Shown in pieces: positions 1 to 11,505 of a stretch of DNA of 64,000 nucleotides. Made by a program: the position numbers and the translations under genes. The notes under the pieces are model-generated. The model was not told where the DNA came from. It was given only the letters and a program-made list of their open reading frames with translations, and did no database searches. The first letter of the stretch is position 1, and each line of letters begins with the position of its first letter. Source of the stretch: Glycine soja (lineage: Eukaryota; Streptophyta; Magnoliopsida; Fabales; Fabaceae); NCBI RefSeq assembly GCF_004193775.1, contig NC_041007.1, positions 23,835,696 to 23,899,695 on the forward strand. The letters are read 5' to 3'.

Positions 1-2896
1 TCTGAAGAGGAGGACGTGTAGACCTTTGAAGGCGAGGGCGAGTAGCCCCCTGAAGGGGAGGATGTGTAGTCCTCTGAAGGTGAGGACGTGTAGCCCTCTG
101 AAGGCGAGGACGTGTAGTCCTCTGAAGGGAAAGACGTGTAGTCCTCTGAAGTGAAGGATGTGTAGTCCTCTGAAGGTGAGGGTGTGTAGCCATCTGAAGG
201 CGAGGATGAGTAGTCCCCTGAAGCTGAGGGCGTGTAGCCCTACAAAGGGGAGGACATGTAGTCCTCTAAAAGCGAGGGCATGTAGCTCTCTGAAGCTGAG
301 GATGTGTAATCCTCTAAAGGCGAGGACGTGCAGTACTCTGAAGGCGAGGGCGTGCAGCCCTCTGAAGGTGAGGACGTATAGCCCTCTAAAGGCGAGGGCG
401 TGTAGCCCTCTGAAGGCGAGGACGTGTAGTCCTCTAAAGGTGGGGATGTGTAGTCCTCTGAAGGCGAAGACATGTAGTCCTCTGAAGGCGAGGGCGTGTA
501 GCCCTCTAAAGGCGAGGGCGTGTAGCCCTCTGAAGGTGAGGGCGTGTAGCCCTACGAAGGGGAGGACATGTAGCCCTCTAAAGGCGAGGACGTGTAGTCC
601 TCTGAAGGTGAGGATGTGTAGCCCTCTGAAGGGGATGGCGTGTAGCTCTCTAAAGGCGAGGGCGTGCAGCCCTCCGAAGGCGAGGACGTATAGCCCTCTA
701 AAGGCGAGGGCGTGTAGCCCTCTGAAGGTGAGGACGCATAGTCCTCTGAAGGTGATGGCGTGTAGCACTCTGAAGCCGAGGGCGTGTAGTCCTCAGAAGG
801 TGAGGATGTGTGGTCCTCTAAAGGCGAGGGCGTGTAGCCCTCTGAACGCGAGTACGAGTATTCCTCTAAAGGTGAGGACGTGTAGTCCTCTGAAGGCAAG
901 GACGTGTAGTCCTTTGAAGGGGAGGACGTATAGCCCTCTGAAAGCGAGGACGTGTAGTCCTCAAAAGGCGAGGGCATGCAGTCCTCTGAAGGCGAGGGCG
1001 TATAGCCCTTTGATGGCGAGGACGTGTAGTCCTCTGAAGGTGAGGGCGTGTAGCCCTCTGTAGGCGAGGACGTGTAGCCCTCTGAAGGTGATGACGTGTA
1101 GCCCTACGAAGGGGAGGACGTGTAGCCCTCTGAACGCGAGTACGAGTATTCCTCTAAAGGTGAGGACGTGTAGTCCTCTGAAGGCAAGGACATGTAGTCC
1201 TCTAAAGGGGAGGACGTATAGACCTCTGAAAGCGAGGACGTGTAGTCCTCAAAAGGCAAGGGCATGCAGTCCTCTGAAGGAGAGGGCGTACAACCCCTTG
1301 ATGGCGAGGGTGTGTAGTCATCTGAAGGCGAGGGCGTGTAGCCCTCTGTAGGCGAGGACGTGTAGCCCTCTGAAGGTGATGGCGTGTAGCCCTACGAAGG
1401 GGAGGACGTGTAGCCCTCTGAAGGCGAGGACGTGTAATCCTCTGAAGGTGAGGATGTGTAGTCCTCTGAAGGCGAGGGCGTGTAGCCCTCTGAAGGTGAG
1501 GACGTGTAGTCCTCTGAAGGCGAGGACGTGTAGTCCTCTGATGGGGAGGGCGTGTAGTCCTCTAAAGGCAAGACGAGGGCATGTAGCCCTCTGAGGGCGA
1601 GGACGTGTAGTCCTCTGAAGGCGAGGATGTGTAGTCCTTTGAAGGCGAGGACATGTAGTCCTCCGCAGGTGAGGATGTGTAGTCCTCTAAAGGCGAGGGC
1701 GTGTAGCCCTCTGACGGTGAGGACGTGTAGTCCTCTGAAGGCGAGGACGTGTATTCCTCTGAAGGTGAGGACGTGTAGTCCTCTGAAGGCAAGGACGTGT
1801 TGTCCTATGAAGGGGAGGACGTATAGCCCTCTAAAGGCGAGGATGTGTAGTCCTCAAAAGGCGAGGGCGTGCAGTCCTCTGAAGGCGAGGGCGTGCAGCC
1901 CTTTGATGGCGAGGACGTGTAGTCCTCTGAAGGTGAAGGCGTTTAGCCCTCTGTAAGCGAGGATGTGTAGTCCTCTGAAGGCGAGGACATGTATTCCTTT
2001 GAAGGAGAGGGCGCGTAGCCATTTGAAGGCTTGGGTGTGCATTCCTCTGAAGGCGAAGCCGTGCAGACCTCTCAAGGCGAGGGCGTGTAGTACTCTGAAG
2101 GTGAGGATGTGTGGTCCTCTGAAGGCAAGGGTGTGTAGACCTTTGAACCCGAGGATGAGTATTCCTCTCAAGGTGAGGACGTGTAGTCCTCTAAAGGCAA
2201 GGACGTGTAGTCCTCTGAAGGGGAGGACGTATAGCCCTCTAAAGGCGAGGACGTGTAGTCCTCAAAAGGCAAGGGCGTGCAGTCCTCTGAAGGCGAGGGC
2301 GTGCAGCCCTTTGATGGCGAGGACGTGTAGTCCTCTGAAGGTGAGAGCGTGTAGCCCTCTGTAGGCGAGTACGTGTAGCCCTCTGAATGTGAGGGCGCGT
2401 AGCCCTACGAAGGGGAGGACGTGTAGCCCTCTGAAGGCGAGGGCGTGCAGCCCTCTGAAGGCGAGGACATGCAGTCCTCTGAAGGCGAGGGCATGTAGCC
2501 CTCTGAAGGCGAGGGTGTGCAGTCCTTTGAAGGCGAGGGCGAGTATCCTTCTGAAGGCGAGGGCGTGCTACCCTCTCAAGGCGAGGACGTGTAGTCCTCT
2601 GAAGGTGATGGCGTGTAGCCCTCTGATGGCAAGGGTGTGTAGTCCTCTGATGGTGTGGACATGTGGTCCTCTGAAGGAGAAGGCGTGTAGCCCTCTGAAG
2701 GCGTGGACGAGTAGTCCTCTGAAGTCTTGGACGTGTAGTTCTCTGAAGGCGAGGACGTGTAGTCCTCTGAAGGGGAGGACGTATAGTCCTCTGAAGGCGA
2801 GGACCTGTAACCCTTTGAAGGTAAGGACGTGTATTCCTCTGAAGGCAAGGACATGCAACCCTCTGAAGGCGAGGACGTGTAGTCCTCTGAAGGCGA
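1..2896 (-). repeat. 24-bp tandem minisatellite of covarying hairpins
   Basis: About 120 diverged copies of a 24-bp unit fill this stretch. Each unit holds a 17-nt inverted repeat: a 6-nt arm GAGGRY, a 5-nt loop (mostly GTGTA) and a 6-nt arm RYCCTC, then CTGAAGG-like linker. Arms change together: GAGGAC pairs with GTCCTC, GAGGGC with GCCCTC, GAGGAT with ATCCTC. Because 24 is a multiple of three, stop-free frames appear on both strands (for example 158-1063 plus and 552-977 minus). They encode only 8-residue repeats and are not genes. The array occupies the 3' untranslated region of element 1; tandem arrays are known there in Ogre/Tat elements. Confidence 0.95.
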
Positions 2897-4124
2897 TAGG
2901 TACTAGTACCCAAGGGTCCACCCTTATAAGAGATTGACTCATCGAGAGGGCCGATCATCCCACATTCAAAAGATTGGACATGAGAGGTAAGAAATCTATG
3001 CAATTAACATGATTTTTAGGGATGCAGATGCATGCAACCTTTGTCTTGAAATGCGGTAAATGCAGACTTCGTATGCAACAATGCAATGTCATGGAAAGTT
3101 GTACAATGTTCATGACATTCTTTCCTTATTTTGTGATTTTGATTTGATTTTTGAAAAAACACAAATTGACTGTCCTTTTGAAAAAGGTGATAATTCATGC
3201 AACCTTATCCTATCTTTCGCAAATCTCTCTAGGAACTCCCTCAGAGTATATGTCCTGTTTGATTTACTCACTTGATAATTTTGGAGTGACGACAATGGAG
3301 CTATTTGACGTTTAATCAATTCATTGTAATCCCCAAGTTTGTCCCCCCTTTTGTGTAAAAAACATCGACGAGTGAAAACTTTTGATCTGCCCTTAGGTTC
3401 GCTTGAGGCTCATGTACAGTGCCCCTCATTGTCCCAGTGTAAAGCTTTGAGGTACCAATCGTTGTCTTTCGTCATGACCTTGTAGCAGGGAACCTATTGG
3501 GTGAGAACTTCTAATCTACCCCTAGGTTCGCTTGAGGTTTATGCATGGTGCCTTTCATTGCCCTAGTGTAGGGCTCTAAGGTATCCATCATTGTTTTGTT
3601 TTCACAACCTTGTAGCAAGGAAGAATGAAAGAAGCGGTTGATTCTCGCAAAAAGAAATTTTCAAGGACGAGAAATAGTTGAAGGATTTTTTCAGTTGACA
3701 GATTAAGTCAAATGACTCCTATTCTTGATAACTCACTTCTCTCTAAAAAAGACAAACTTTTCGGAATGATAAAATGAGGTCACATAAACGTCTATATTTT
3801 ACTTGAAAGCACAGTCAATCAAATGGTTTTTTCCTTTTCTTTTCTGAACTTTTTTTTTGCTTTACTCGTCGTTTTACGGCACCCTCACCAAATGTGTAGC
3901 ACGAGTAATTTCTGATTGAACGGTCTTGGAAGTTCAAACTCAGGAGCGCAGGTCGCTTGAGCAAACAAACCAATGGCTTGCACCCACATTCTAGTGGAAG
4001 CAAAGATGTAATTACGAGAGGATGAGGGACAAAGATGTCAAATTTATCCATTTTATTTAGCATTGTAACTGTGGCTTACAATAATGGCATGAACTTGAAA
4101 ATCCTGATAAGTCATTAGAGACAT
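2897..4124 (-). other. Noncoding 3' region of element 1 with a duplicated ~125-bp segment
   Basis: Noncoding DNA between the hairpin array and the end of gag. It starts with the perfect palindrome GGTACTAGTACC (2899-2910), which also marks the array edge in elements 2 and 4. The stretch 2911-3330 is closely similar to 32110-32560 in element 4 and, reversed, to 16480-16900 in element 2. Two copies of a segment of about 125 bp lie at 3371-3499 and 3500-3622 (both with TTCGCTTGAGG and ACCTTGTAGCA). The same segment appears reversed at 16190-16430 and once at 23655-23775. No credible ORF. Confidence 0.75.
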
Positions 4125-5895
4125 CTAACAATAGCTTTCAAAATTTCCCCATGTGTGGTGTCGCTTGTCAATGTTAGGATTCAACAAGCGATTCTCAAAT
4201 TTCAGCCAGCCCGCATCAATTAGACCTTGCACCTTATGCTTCAGGGCCCTACAATGCTCAATGGAATGCCCCGGGGCTCCTCCATGATAAGCACACGTTG
4301 CGTTTGAGTCGTATCCTCGGAGAAATGGAGGTTGATGAACCTTGGCTGGGGTTATGGCTACCATTGAATTATCAAGTAGATATGGGAGCAAGTCAACATA
4401 GGACACCAGAATTAGGGTGAATTCTACAGGCTTTTTCGCTGCAAAGTTCATTTCTTGGTTGGTGTTTTGGGTTTGTGCTAAAGGTGGTGTTCATCATTGG
4501 AAGTGCGGTAGACAGGCTTTGTGGTTGATTTAGGGATGACCTTTGTGGATGACTGGGTGGTGGGTAATGAGAAGAGCTGCTATTGGCTGAGTAATGACAT
4601 TGTTAGGCTGGTGGGAAGTTTAGCCATGTAGGAATGACAGTCGCAGCATAGGTTTCTCTTTCATTCTCACCCTCTTCATTTGCCCTAGTTTTCTCATTCG
4701 TCCAAGCAGGATGATTAAATTTGCCTCTTTTTAGACCCACTTCGATCCTTTCATCAGTGAAAACTAAATCAGCAAAGCTTGAAGGTGTGTAGCCCACCTT
4801 CTTTTCATAGTAGAATACTAATAATGTGTCTACCATCACGATTATCATCTCCCTTTCCATCGTTGGGGGTGCCACTTGGGCTACTAGATCTCTCCACCTT
4901 TGGGCGTATTCTCTGAAAGATTCGTGCCCCTCTTTCATACGCTTTATAGTTGCATCCTATCCGGAGCCATATTAGAATTGTACCGATATTGTCTAACGAA
5001 GGCAACTATTAGGTCCTTCCAGGAATGGACTTGGGAAGGTTCCAAGTTAGTATACCAAGTGACAGCTGCCCTAGTAAGACTTTCTTGGATGAAATGTATC
5101 AGCAGTTTCTCATCTTTTACGTATGCCCCCATCTTCCGACAATACATCTTTAGATGGTTCTTGGGGCAAGTAGTCCCCTTGTACTTGTCAAAGTCCGGCA
5201 CCTTGAACTGGGGAATGACCATGTTTGGGTACTAGGAACAACTCTTCTATGTCAGTAAAGGCATAATCTCTGCCTCCTTCAATGACCCTGAGCTTTTCCT
5301 CTAGATGATCCAACTTCTCCCATTTCTTTCATAATAAGAGGGATTTTACCCGCTGTGGAATGCAAGAGGTGTGGTTGTGGGTGATATTGAGAGCCCTCCA
5401 AAGTGTTTTGCAGGGGTATATCACCAACTGCTTGCCCTTTAGTGGCATATCCAAGACAAAGCTCGAACTCGACTAGATTATGGTGGGGAATTTCATGTGT
5501 CTCCCCCATGGGTTGAGAGACATGTACATGATGAGGTTGTCGGCTCTCAATGAGTATGAGAGCAGAGTTATTGACATCCTCATTGGGAGTGTATGCCACA
5601 TTGGGTGGTGTATAGTTGGGAGGCAAGCCATATGGCGGGAAGGCGTGCTTGTTTTGAATTTGCACACAATAGGGGCCGCCCATACTTGCCAACTCTTTGC
5701 CTCTCACATCCGAGGTTGGATGACTTATTTGATTGAGGCCATATGGGTGAGTCAAGTCCACCTCAGCAATGCAGCCGCATTGACCTCCATTATCTCCTTC
5801 ATGCTCATATTGGCCTCCATCATTGTGGCCATTTTCTCTTTCATGGCCTCCATGTCAACCTTGATCTGTTCTTGTACCTCCTATACTTCACCCAT
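4125..5895 (-). pseudogene. Broken gag of Ogre-like element 1
   Basis: Remnant of the capsid polyprotein that would package element RNA. Recognisable pieces in order: an N-terminal region from the ATG at 5895 with an early in-frame TAG; a proline/asparagine-rich segment (5761-5279) with the motif HAFPPYGLPPNYTPPN; the retrotransposon gag core (5222-4944) with FDKYKGTTCPKNHLKMYCRK; a further core piece with FREYAQRWRDLVAQ (4938-4603); and a C-terminal zinc-knuckle-like motif CAYHGGAPGHSIEHC (4451-4125), where a His replaces the usual second Cys. Successive pieces are in different frames, so at least two frameshifts plus stops disable it. The knuckle variant is shared with elements 2 and 3, so it is a family trait. 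No pol follows. Confidence 0.85.
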
Positions 5896-7555
5896 TACTC
5901 TAGCTCTAGCACGCGTTTGGTAAGGGCATTGTAAAGCGCATTTTTTCGGTTTGATTACAATGTTTACAATTTGGTTTTCAAGGAAAGAATGCAATGAACA
6001 ATGCAACCAATGAAAAGCATGGATGTATGTGAATGATGCATTGTTGAAGTACTGTGATTTTAGACTGGACACAGGGTTGAATCAATTTAGATTTTCAACA
6101 TGGTCCATGACATCTTTGTCAAGGTGAAACTGGAAGTAACAAGGACATCAACAATCCTAAATGTGTTTGGCAGTAGACGAAGCAGCGATGTAACTCGATC
6201 CATCTTTTGCCCCAATTTTTGCAAGATGGTTACTTCCATGCTTCAACTTGACTTGATGAACCTTTTCGTAAAAGCATGAGCTTGGTTCAACCCCATAACC
6301 CAAGGAAAGGAAATTTTGATTGCCAATACTTTGACAACATTTCATAGAGATGAAAGACTCGGGAATACGTATGCTATGCATGGAAAATGTAATTATGAGA
6401 TTGAGATGCCTGAAGAAACATCATTTCCTAGTTAACCACACATTAGGTACCATGCTCAATCATTTTGTTTTGTTGTTTTTTTAGAAATGGGTTTATGATC
6501 CCAACATGGTTGGCTCATGGTACCTAACACATGCAACTAAGAATGTAGTGTGAATTTTCACGCTTCCTTTTTTTGTTTTTGTTTTGCAGAGGAAAACGCA
6601 AGGATCATGCATGGGCAAACATGAAAACAAAAGGTATGCAGTTTGTACAACAAAAAGTATGTTGAATGCATATGCATGATGATGCAATGACTCATGCAAA
6701 ATGTGATGCTGGAATATGATAACGGAAAAATGCAGGAATGATATGTTCATTATGATGCCATGAAGAGATGCTTATGCGATGCATGATATGAATGCATTTA
6801 CAGACACGAGAGCTCAGAAAATTATCTCCTCTTACTTGTGCATTCGGGGGCGCAGTGCCCCATGTGTGCAGTTAAGAAGGTGATATGGACCTTCCGGCTT
6901 CCCGTGACAAAAGACAAGACCAACATACAATGCATGCATGACGACATGATGCAGATGCGCAAAAGCGCAACAGGGGGATGTACACAACATGGCAATATCC
7001 TTAAATAAACATACAACAAAGGCATACATGACATTTAGGTTATATGCATGGCATTGTTTAAAAGGCACGCAGTGTGTTCATTTCGTGCCCCTATTTTAGG
7101 GACCTAAATGGGAGGAACTAAAAGGCTTTTAGTGATAATTCCCAAGGTGGTCATATCTCTCTTGATGGTTTCTAGAGGTATCATCCCCTTCGAAAAAACA
7201 TATTGCGGCAGTAGAGACTACCAGCAACAACATGTTATCAAAGAGAAAAACTCTAGATGAGGGTTCACTGTTATCAAGCAAGTCGGAGACCCAACATGAC
7301 CACAGATTCACCTCCACTCCTTATGTTCCCATGGACCCGGGTATAGGACCCCTTTTCAACTCACCGTGTGTACAAATAGTGTTGGTGTTTGTGTGCATCA
7401 AATGAATAAATATCTATCTCATGCATACATTTCCAAAACACACTAAAAGCATCAAAAAGTTATATACAAGAACGTAAGAGAAATAAAAGGAAACCGACAA
7501 AAGAGGAAGTCATGATATTGCACGAGATTAGAAGACCTAACTCTCTAAAAACGGT
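5896..7555 (-). other. Untranslated leader of element 1 (between primer site and gag)
   Basis: No credible gene. Purine-poor, ATGCAT-rich sequence homologous to two separated stretches of element 2 (10701-11430 and 13500-14425). The part of element 2 between them holds an extra ORF1 (11506-13380), which is absent here. The join lies near 6790-6830, beside ATGCATTCAT-like repeats, so element 1 lost ORF1 by a short-repeat deletion or descends from a form without it. Confidence 0.7.
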
Positions 7556-7572
7556 CTCCAGTGGAGTCGCCA
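7556..7572 (-). promoter_or_regulatory. Primer-binding site of element 1
   Basis: On the minus strand the sequence TGGCGACTCCACTGGAG starts two bases after the LTR. It begins TGG, complementary to a tRNA 3' CCA. Ogre-type elements are known to use tRNA-Arg; the tRNA assignment here is from that knowledge, not from a search. Compare TGGTGACTCCACTGGGG in element 2. Confidence 0.8.
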
Positions 7573-8029
7573 ACTGTCGCAACCTACCCTTTGGTGGGAG
7601 GGCGACGCGAAGGCTCACAGGTGCGTCTTCCAAGGGAGTCGCCACCAACGTTTATTTGAGGAAAACGTCGGAAAAATCGGAAAAGGTGTGATCTATGAAC
7701 TTTAAGTGTGAAAGGTTCGGGAGTTGTTTTTACATACGGGGAAGGTATTAGCACCCCACGCGTCTGTCACAAGGGATGACAACCTTTAATCAAGTGTGCA
7801 AATATGACTTCAAAATGTTTTATTTTCCCTTTTTTATGTCTTTTTGTGTTTTTATGCTTTTTATGTTTTTTGTATTTTTTATCTTTTTGTGGTCGACAAG
7901 GGTGTTTCCCTCGCTCCTATGTATCCTCAATTGCTGAGGAAATCAGACCTACGTAGTTCTTTTAGAACTAAATGTTGGTTAAGTTGTTTTGATCTTTTTC
8001 CGCAAGATTGATTTTAACCACACAAAAGT

Positions 8030-8159
8030 CGTTTAAGGAATTGGACCATTAAACGATCTTTTGATTCTTTTGAAAGGAGAGAAACGTTTAAGGCGTTGGA
8101 CCATTAACAATCTCTTGGTTTTGAAAGAAGAGAAACGTTAAGGCGTTGGACCATTAACG
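8030..8159 (-). repeat. Constant-loop hairpins inside LTR
   Basis: Copies of a unit whose centre is GGCGTTGGACCA or a close variant. At 8030-8055 the centre is flanked by CGTTTAA and TTAAACG; at 8136-8159 by CGTTAA and TTAACG. The middle copy (about 8085-8110) has an imperfect right arm. Similar units occur in every long LTR of this family. Confidence 0.8.
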
Positions 8160-8854
8160 ATCTCTTGGGGTGGTCGACAAAAGCGGGACTTTTGCTCCTA
8201 CGTATCCTCAATTGCGATGAGGAATTCAGACTTACGTAGTTCTTGCAAAAGTGGTAAAGTTACATGTTGATTTTATGCTTTTGAACGGTCCATGTTAATC
8301 GATAAAAGCAAAGAGGACCGTTGAAGGCATTGGACCTTAAAAAAATGTCTGATTGATTTTTTTGATTATTTTTTTTTTATTTTTTTAAGATATTTTGATT
8401 ATTTTATTATTATTTTGCGTTTTTTGGTTTAACCGAGGTTACAACGTGAACGATCGGTTAGATTTTCCTTTAACAGTGATTAAACGAGATTACAACGCAA
8501 ATGATCAGTTGAAATTCATTTTATCATTCATTAGGCGAGATAATGACTTAAACGATCGGTTAAAGCTCATTAAAAACGGAAGCAAAGAAAACTGAAAGTG
8601 AACGAGATGAAGATGAAAGCAAACAAAACAAGAAATGAATTGAAAGTCTCGGATTCAAAAACTTACCGGTTGAAGAACGAAGAACGATGAAGAACGACGG
8701 AAAACCTTCACGGATTTGCTCACGGAAACGTCTCGGAAGCGTTACGGAAGCACCTTGACTTGGATTTTCTTCATAGAAACAATTTTTTTCACCCAAAACA
8801 GTTGAAATGCATAGCCAAGGGGGTTAGGGACCCTTTAGAACAACCTCCCTTCGC

Positions 8855-8910
8855 CTATTTATAGGAAAATGGGGGAGGAGGTTGCCGCCCAGCTCGCCTA
8901 GGCGAGCTGG
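8855..8910 (-). promoter_or_regulatory. LTR core promoter: palindrome plus TATA box
   Basis: On the minus strand the palindrome AGCTCGCC-TA-GGCGAGCT (8891-8908; two further base pairs extend it on each side) is followed about 25 bp downstream by CTATAAATAG (8855-8864). The same arrangement and spacing occur in LTRs at 28330-28381, 30004-30057, 42612-42665 and 58714-58767. Promoter function is inferred from the TATA box and position. Confidence 0.75.
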
Positions 8911-9572
8911 GTTGCTTCCTCCTTAAGTAAGCCACCTTCAAAAATTTTCTAGAAGGGCCTAGATTCAAAAATTTGAAAATCCCTATTTACACCCCCATCT
9001 TGATAAGTTCACCCTCCTTTTTCGTAATTTACGGAAAAGTTACGGAAGACTTACGGAAGCATATAGGACTTGATTTTCTTCTTTTTCCTCTTCCCTTTCA
9101 CCAATATCAAGTGAAATATGCTTACCCAAGGTTTTCAGAAATTTTACGGAAGCATTACGGAAGTCCTGGAAGCCTTTTTTTAACAAAACGGGGGAGGTGC
9201 TTGCCGCCCAGCTCGCCTAGGCAAGCTAGGTGGCTTCCACCTTAAGTAAGGAAGTGCCCAGAATCCTCTAGAAGGGCCCAGATTTGATAATTGCTATTTG
9301 CACCCCTATTTTACTAAATACACCCCATTTTGTGTTTTTTTATTGATTGCTTTCCGAAACATTGCGAAACTTTATGGATTACGTAACAACACCTATTTTC
9401 TTCCCAGAATGTTGCGAAACCTTACGGATTACGCAACAATGCTCGTTTTCCTTCCAGAATGTTGTGAAACTTTACGGATTATGCAGCGATGCATGTTTCG
9501 AGGGTTCCGAAGGGAGCAAACGAGGTTCAAAGACCGACCGCAAGTACTCCCGGATGAAATTAGGGTATGACA

Positions 9573-9882
9573 CTCATGTTATTTTTATATTGACCATGCA
9601 GCTCTAAAGTACCTATTGATGAAGGCTGAATCAAAGCCTAGATTGATCAGGTGGATGCTTTGGCTCCAAGAGTTTGATTTGGAGATTCGTGATCGGAGTG
9701 GTGCACAGAACCTCGTGGCTGACCATCTGAGTAGGATTGAGCGTGGTCTGAGGACTCACCCATTCAGGATGATTTTCTGGATGACCATTTGTACATTCTG
9801 TATAGTATTTCTGATTCCTTCCCTACTCCCTGGTTTGCTAATATTGTGAATTATTTGGTTGCTTCTGTTTTTCCTCCCTTAG
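9573..9882 (+). pseudogene. RNase H fragment of Athila-like pol
   Basis: Open frame from about 9588 reading [20 protein letters not shown] and [20 protein letters not shown], the C-terminal half of gypsy RNase H. This domain removes RNA from the RNA-DNA hybrid during reverse transcription. It is cut on the left by element 1 (the LTR ends at 9572) and on the right by element 2 (starts at 9883), so only about 100 codons remain. The frame is followed by noncoding residues before the cut. The rest of pol resumes as integrase at 19221. Confidence 0.85.
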
Positions 9883-10681
9883 TGTCATAACCTAATTTCG
9901 TCTGGGGACCATCCGTTGTTGGGATGCGACCCTCGCTCGACCACTTCGAGGTATTTGGCACCCATCGTTAGGCAGTTTGTGAAGTTCCGAGACATGCCGG
10001 AAGCCAAAAGAAAAGCGTCGTAGCACAATCCGTGAAGTTCCGTGACATGCCAGAAATTAAAAGGAAGTGTTAGTGCGCAATCCGTAAAGTTCCGTAACGT
10101 TCCGGAAGGCAAAAAAGGGATGATTACGTAATCCGTAAAGTTCTGCAACATTACGGAAAGAAAACAAGTATCGTTACGAAATTCGTAAGTTTTCGTAACT
10201 TTACAGAAAAAGAATCACCAAAAAAAGGCAGGGGAGTGTATTTAGTAAAAATGGGGGTTCAAATAGCAACCAAAACGCTTTGTTCACAAAAGAACTACGT
10301 AGGTATGATTTTCTCATCACAATTGAGGAATACGTAGGAGCAAAGGGAAACGCCATTGTCGACCACAAAAAGATAAAAACATAAAAGGCATAAAAAAGAC
10401 ATAAGAACGTAAGAAGGGAAAAGAATATATATTGAATTCATATTTGCACATTTGATTAAAGGCTGCCGTCTCTTGTGACGGATGCGTGGGGTGCTAATAC
10501 CTTCCTCGTGCGTAAATACAACTCCCGAACCTTTCACTTAAAATTCGTAGACCACGTCTTTTCTGGTTTTTCCGACGTTTTCCTCAAATAAACGTTGGTG
10601 GCGACTCCGCGCGTATTCCTTTCTTGGAACACGCACCCACGAGTCACGCGTCGCCCTCCCATCGAAGGGTAGGTTGCGACA
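9883..10681 (+). mobile_element. 5' LTR of element 2 with internal deletion (799 bp)
   Basis: Runs TGTCATAACC...GGTTGCGACA. Compared with family LTRs of 1.3-2.0 kb it jumps, near 10263, from the segment ending AATAGCAACC straight to AAAACGCTTTGTTC. This removes the palindrome, TATA box and hairpins. The retained 3' LTR shows TTAACCAAAACGC at 18801-18813, so the breakpoint shares AACC, a sign of short-homology deletion. This copy can have no normal LTR promoter. Confidence 0.85.
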
Positions 10682-10683
10682 GT

Positions 10684-10700
10684 TGGTGACTCCACTGGGG
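10684..10700 (+). promoter_or_regulatory. Primer-binding site of element 2
   Basis: TGGTGACTCCACTGGGG, two bases after the LTR end, starting with the TGG that pairs with a tRNA 3' CCA. It differs from element 1 mainly by one C-to-T change. Confidence 0.85.
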
Positions 10701-11505
10701 ATTATTTTTTAGAATTAGGCCATTTAATCTTGTGCAATGTTTTATCATAACATCCTCCTTTGTTGGTTTCCCTTTATTTTCCTTATGTTCTTGTGTATAT
10801 AACTCTTTTATGCTTTTAGTGTGTTTTAAAATGTATGCATGAGGCAAATATTTTCATTTGATGCACACAAACACCAACACTATTTGCACACACGGTGATT
10901 TGAAAAAAGGGCCCTATACTCGGGTTCGTGGGAACATAAGGAGTGGAGGTGAATCTGTGATCATGCCAGGTCTCCGACTTGCTTGATTATGGTGAACCCT
11001 CATCTTGAGTTTTTCTTTTTGATAACATATTGTTGCTAGTAGTCCCTACTGCTGCAATATGTTCTTCGAAGAGGATGATACCTCTAGAAACCATCAAGAG
11101 AGATATGACCACCTTGGGGATTATCACTAAAAACCTTTTTAGCTCTCTCCCATATAGGTCCCTTGAATAGGGGCACGAAGCGGACATGCTGCGTGCCATT
11201 TTCACATTGCCATGCATAAGTGTCACGTACCCTTTTGCATATATTTTGTGAATATTGTCATACTGTACATTCCCGTGTTGCGCCTTTCGCATATGCATCA
11301 CGCACGGATTTTGTTTTGATCCCCTCTCTTTGGCAAACCAACGGAGGGTCCGTGCCACCTTCTTAAATACGGAGACAATTTCCCGGGCTCTCGTATTCAT
11401 AAATTGCATCTATGTCATATGCATTTCTTCATGCATTCATCCATTCCACCCATGATAGATGTCGGAGTTTTGATTCGCACCGATTTTTGTTCACTTTAGT
11501 AAAAC
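10701..11505 (+). other. Leader of element 2 before ORF1
   Basis: No gene. AT-rich leader with repeated ATGCAT motifs, homologous to 6830-7555 of element 1 (reversed) and 27130-27640 of element 3 (reversed). Confidence 0.7.

Larger units (their letters stand above)
1..9572 (-). mobile_element. Ogre/Tat-type gypsy element 1, gag-only, left part outside window
   Basis: Reading on the minus strand from right to left: 5' LTR (7575-9572), primer-binding site (7556-7572), untranslated leader, broken gag (4125-5895), a noncoding 3' region and a large hairpin minisatellite running off the left edge. No protease, RT or integrase lies between gag and the array, so this is a non-autonomous derivative. 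The lineage is inferred from LTR ends (TGTCATA...GCGACA) shared with element 5, which has Ogre/Tat-type dual RNase H. It sits inside an Athila-like element; the flank right of the LTR is CTCAT (9573-9577), the presumed target duplication. It may correspond to a known soybean non-autonomous family such as SNRE, but I cannot confirm that. Confidence 0.8.
7575..9572 (-). mobile_element. 5' LTR of Ogre-like element 1 (1998 bp)
   Basis: In plus orientation it runs from TGTCGCAACC to GGGTATGACA, with terminal TGTC/GACA inverted ends, next to the primer site on its left. Inside are the conserved TACGTA module (7885-7965 and 8165-8245), constant-loop hairpins around GGCGTTGGACC (8030-8160), and a core promoter (TATA on the minus strand at 8855-8864). 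A second degenerate copy of the palindrome region lies near 9207-9229, so the LTR has an internal duplication that makes it longer than its relatives. Confidence 0.9.

Noticed and set aside
158..1063. 301-codon open frame with SPLKARTC repeats, and minus-strand frames at 552-977 and 2239-3003
   Set aside because: Product of a 24-bp repeat (multiple of three) without stops; open on both strands, no flanking gene signals, and located in an element 3' untranslated region.
10684..10700. Possible tRNA gene fragments at primer sites (also 7556, 44841)
   Set aside because: Only short complements of tRNA 3' ends next to LTRs; no cloverleaf.
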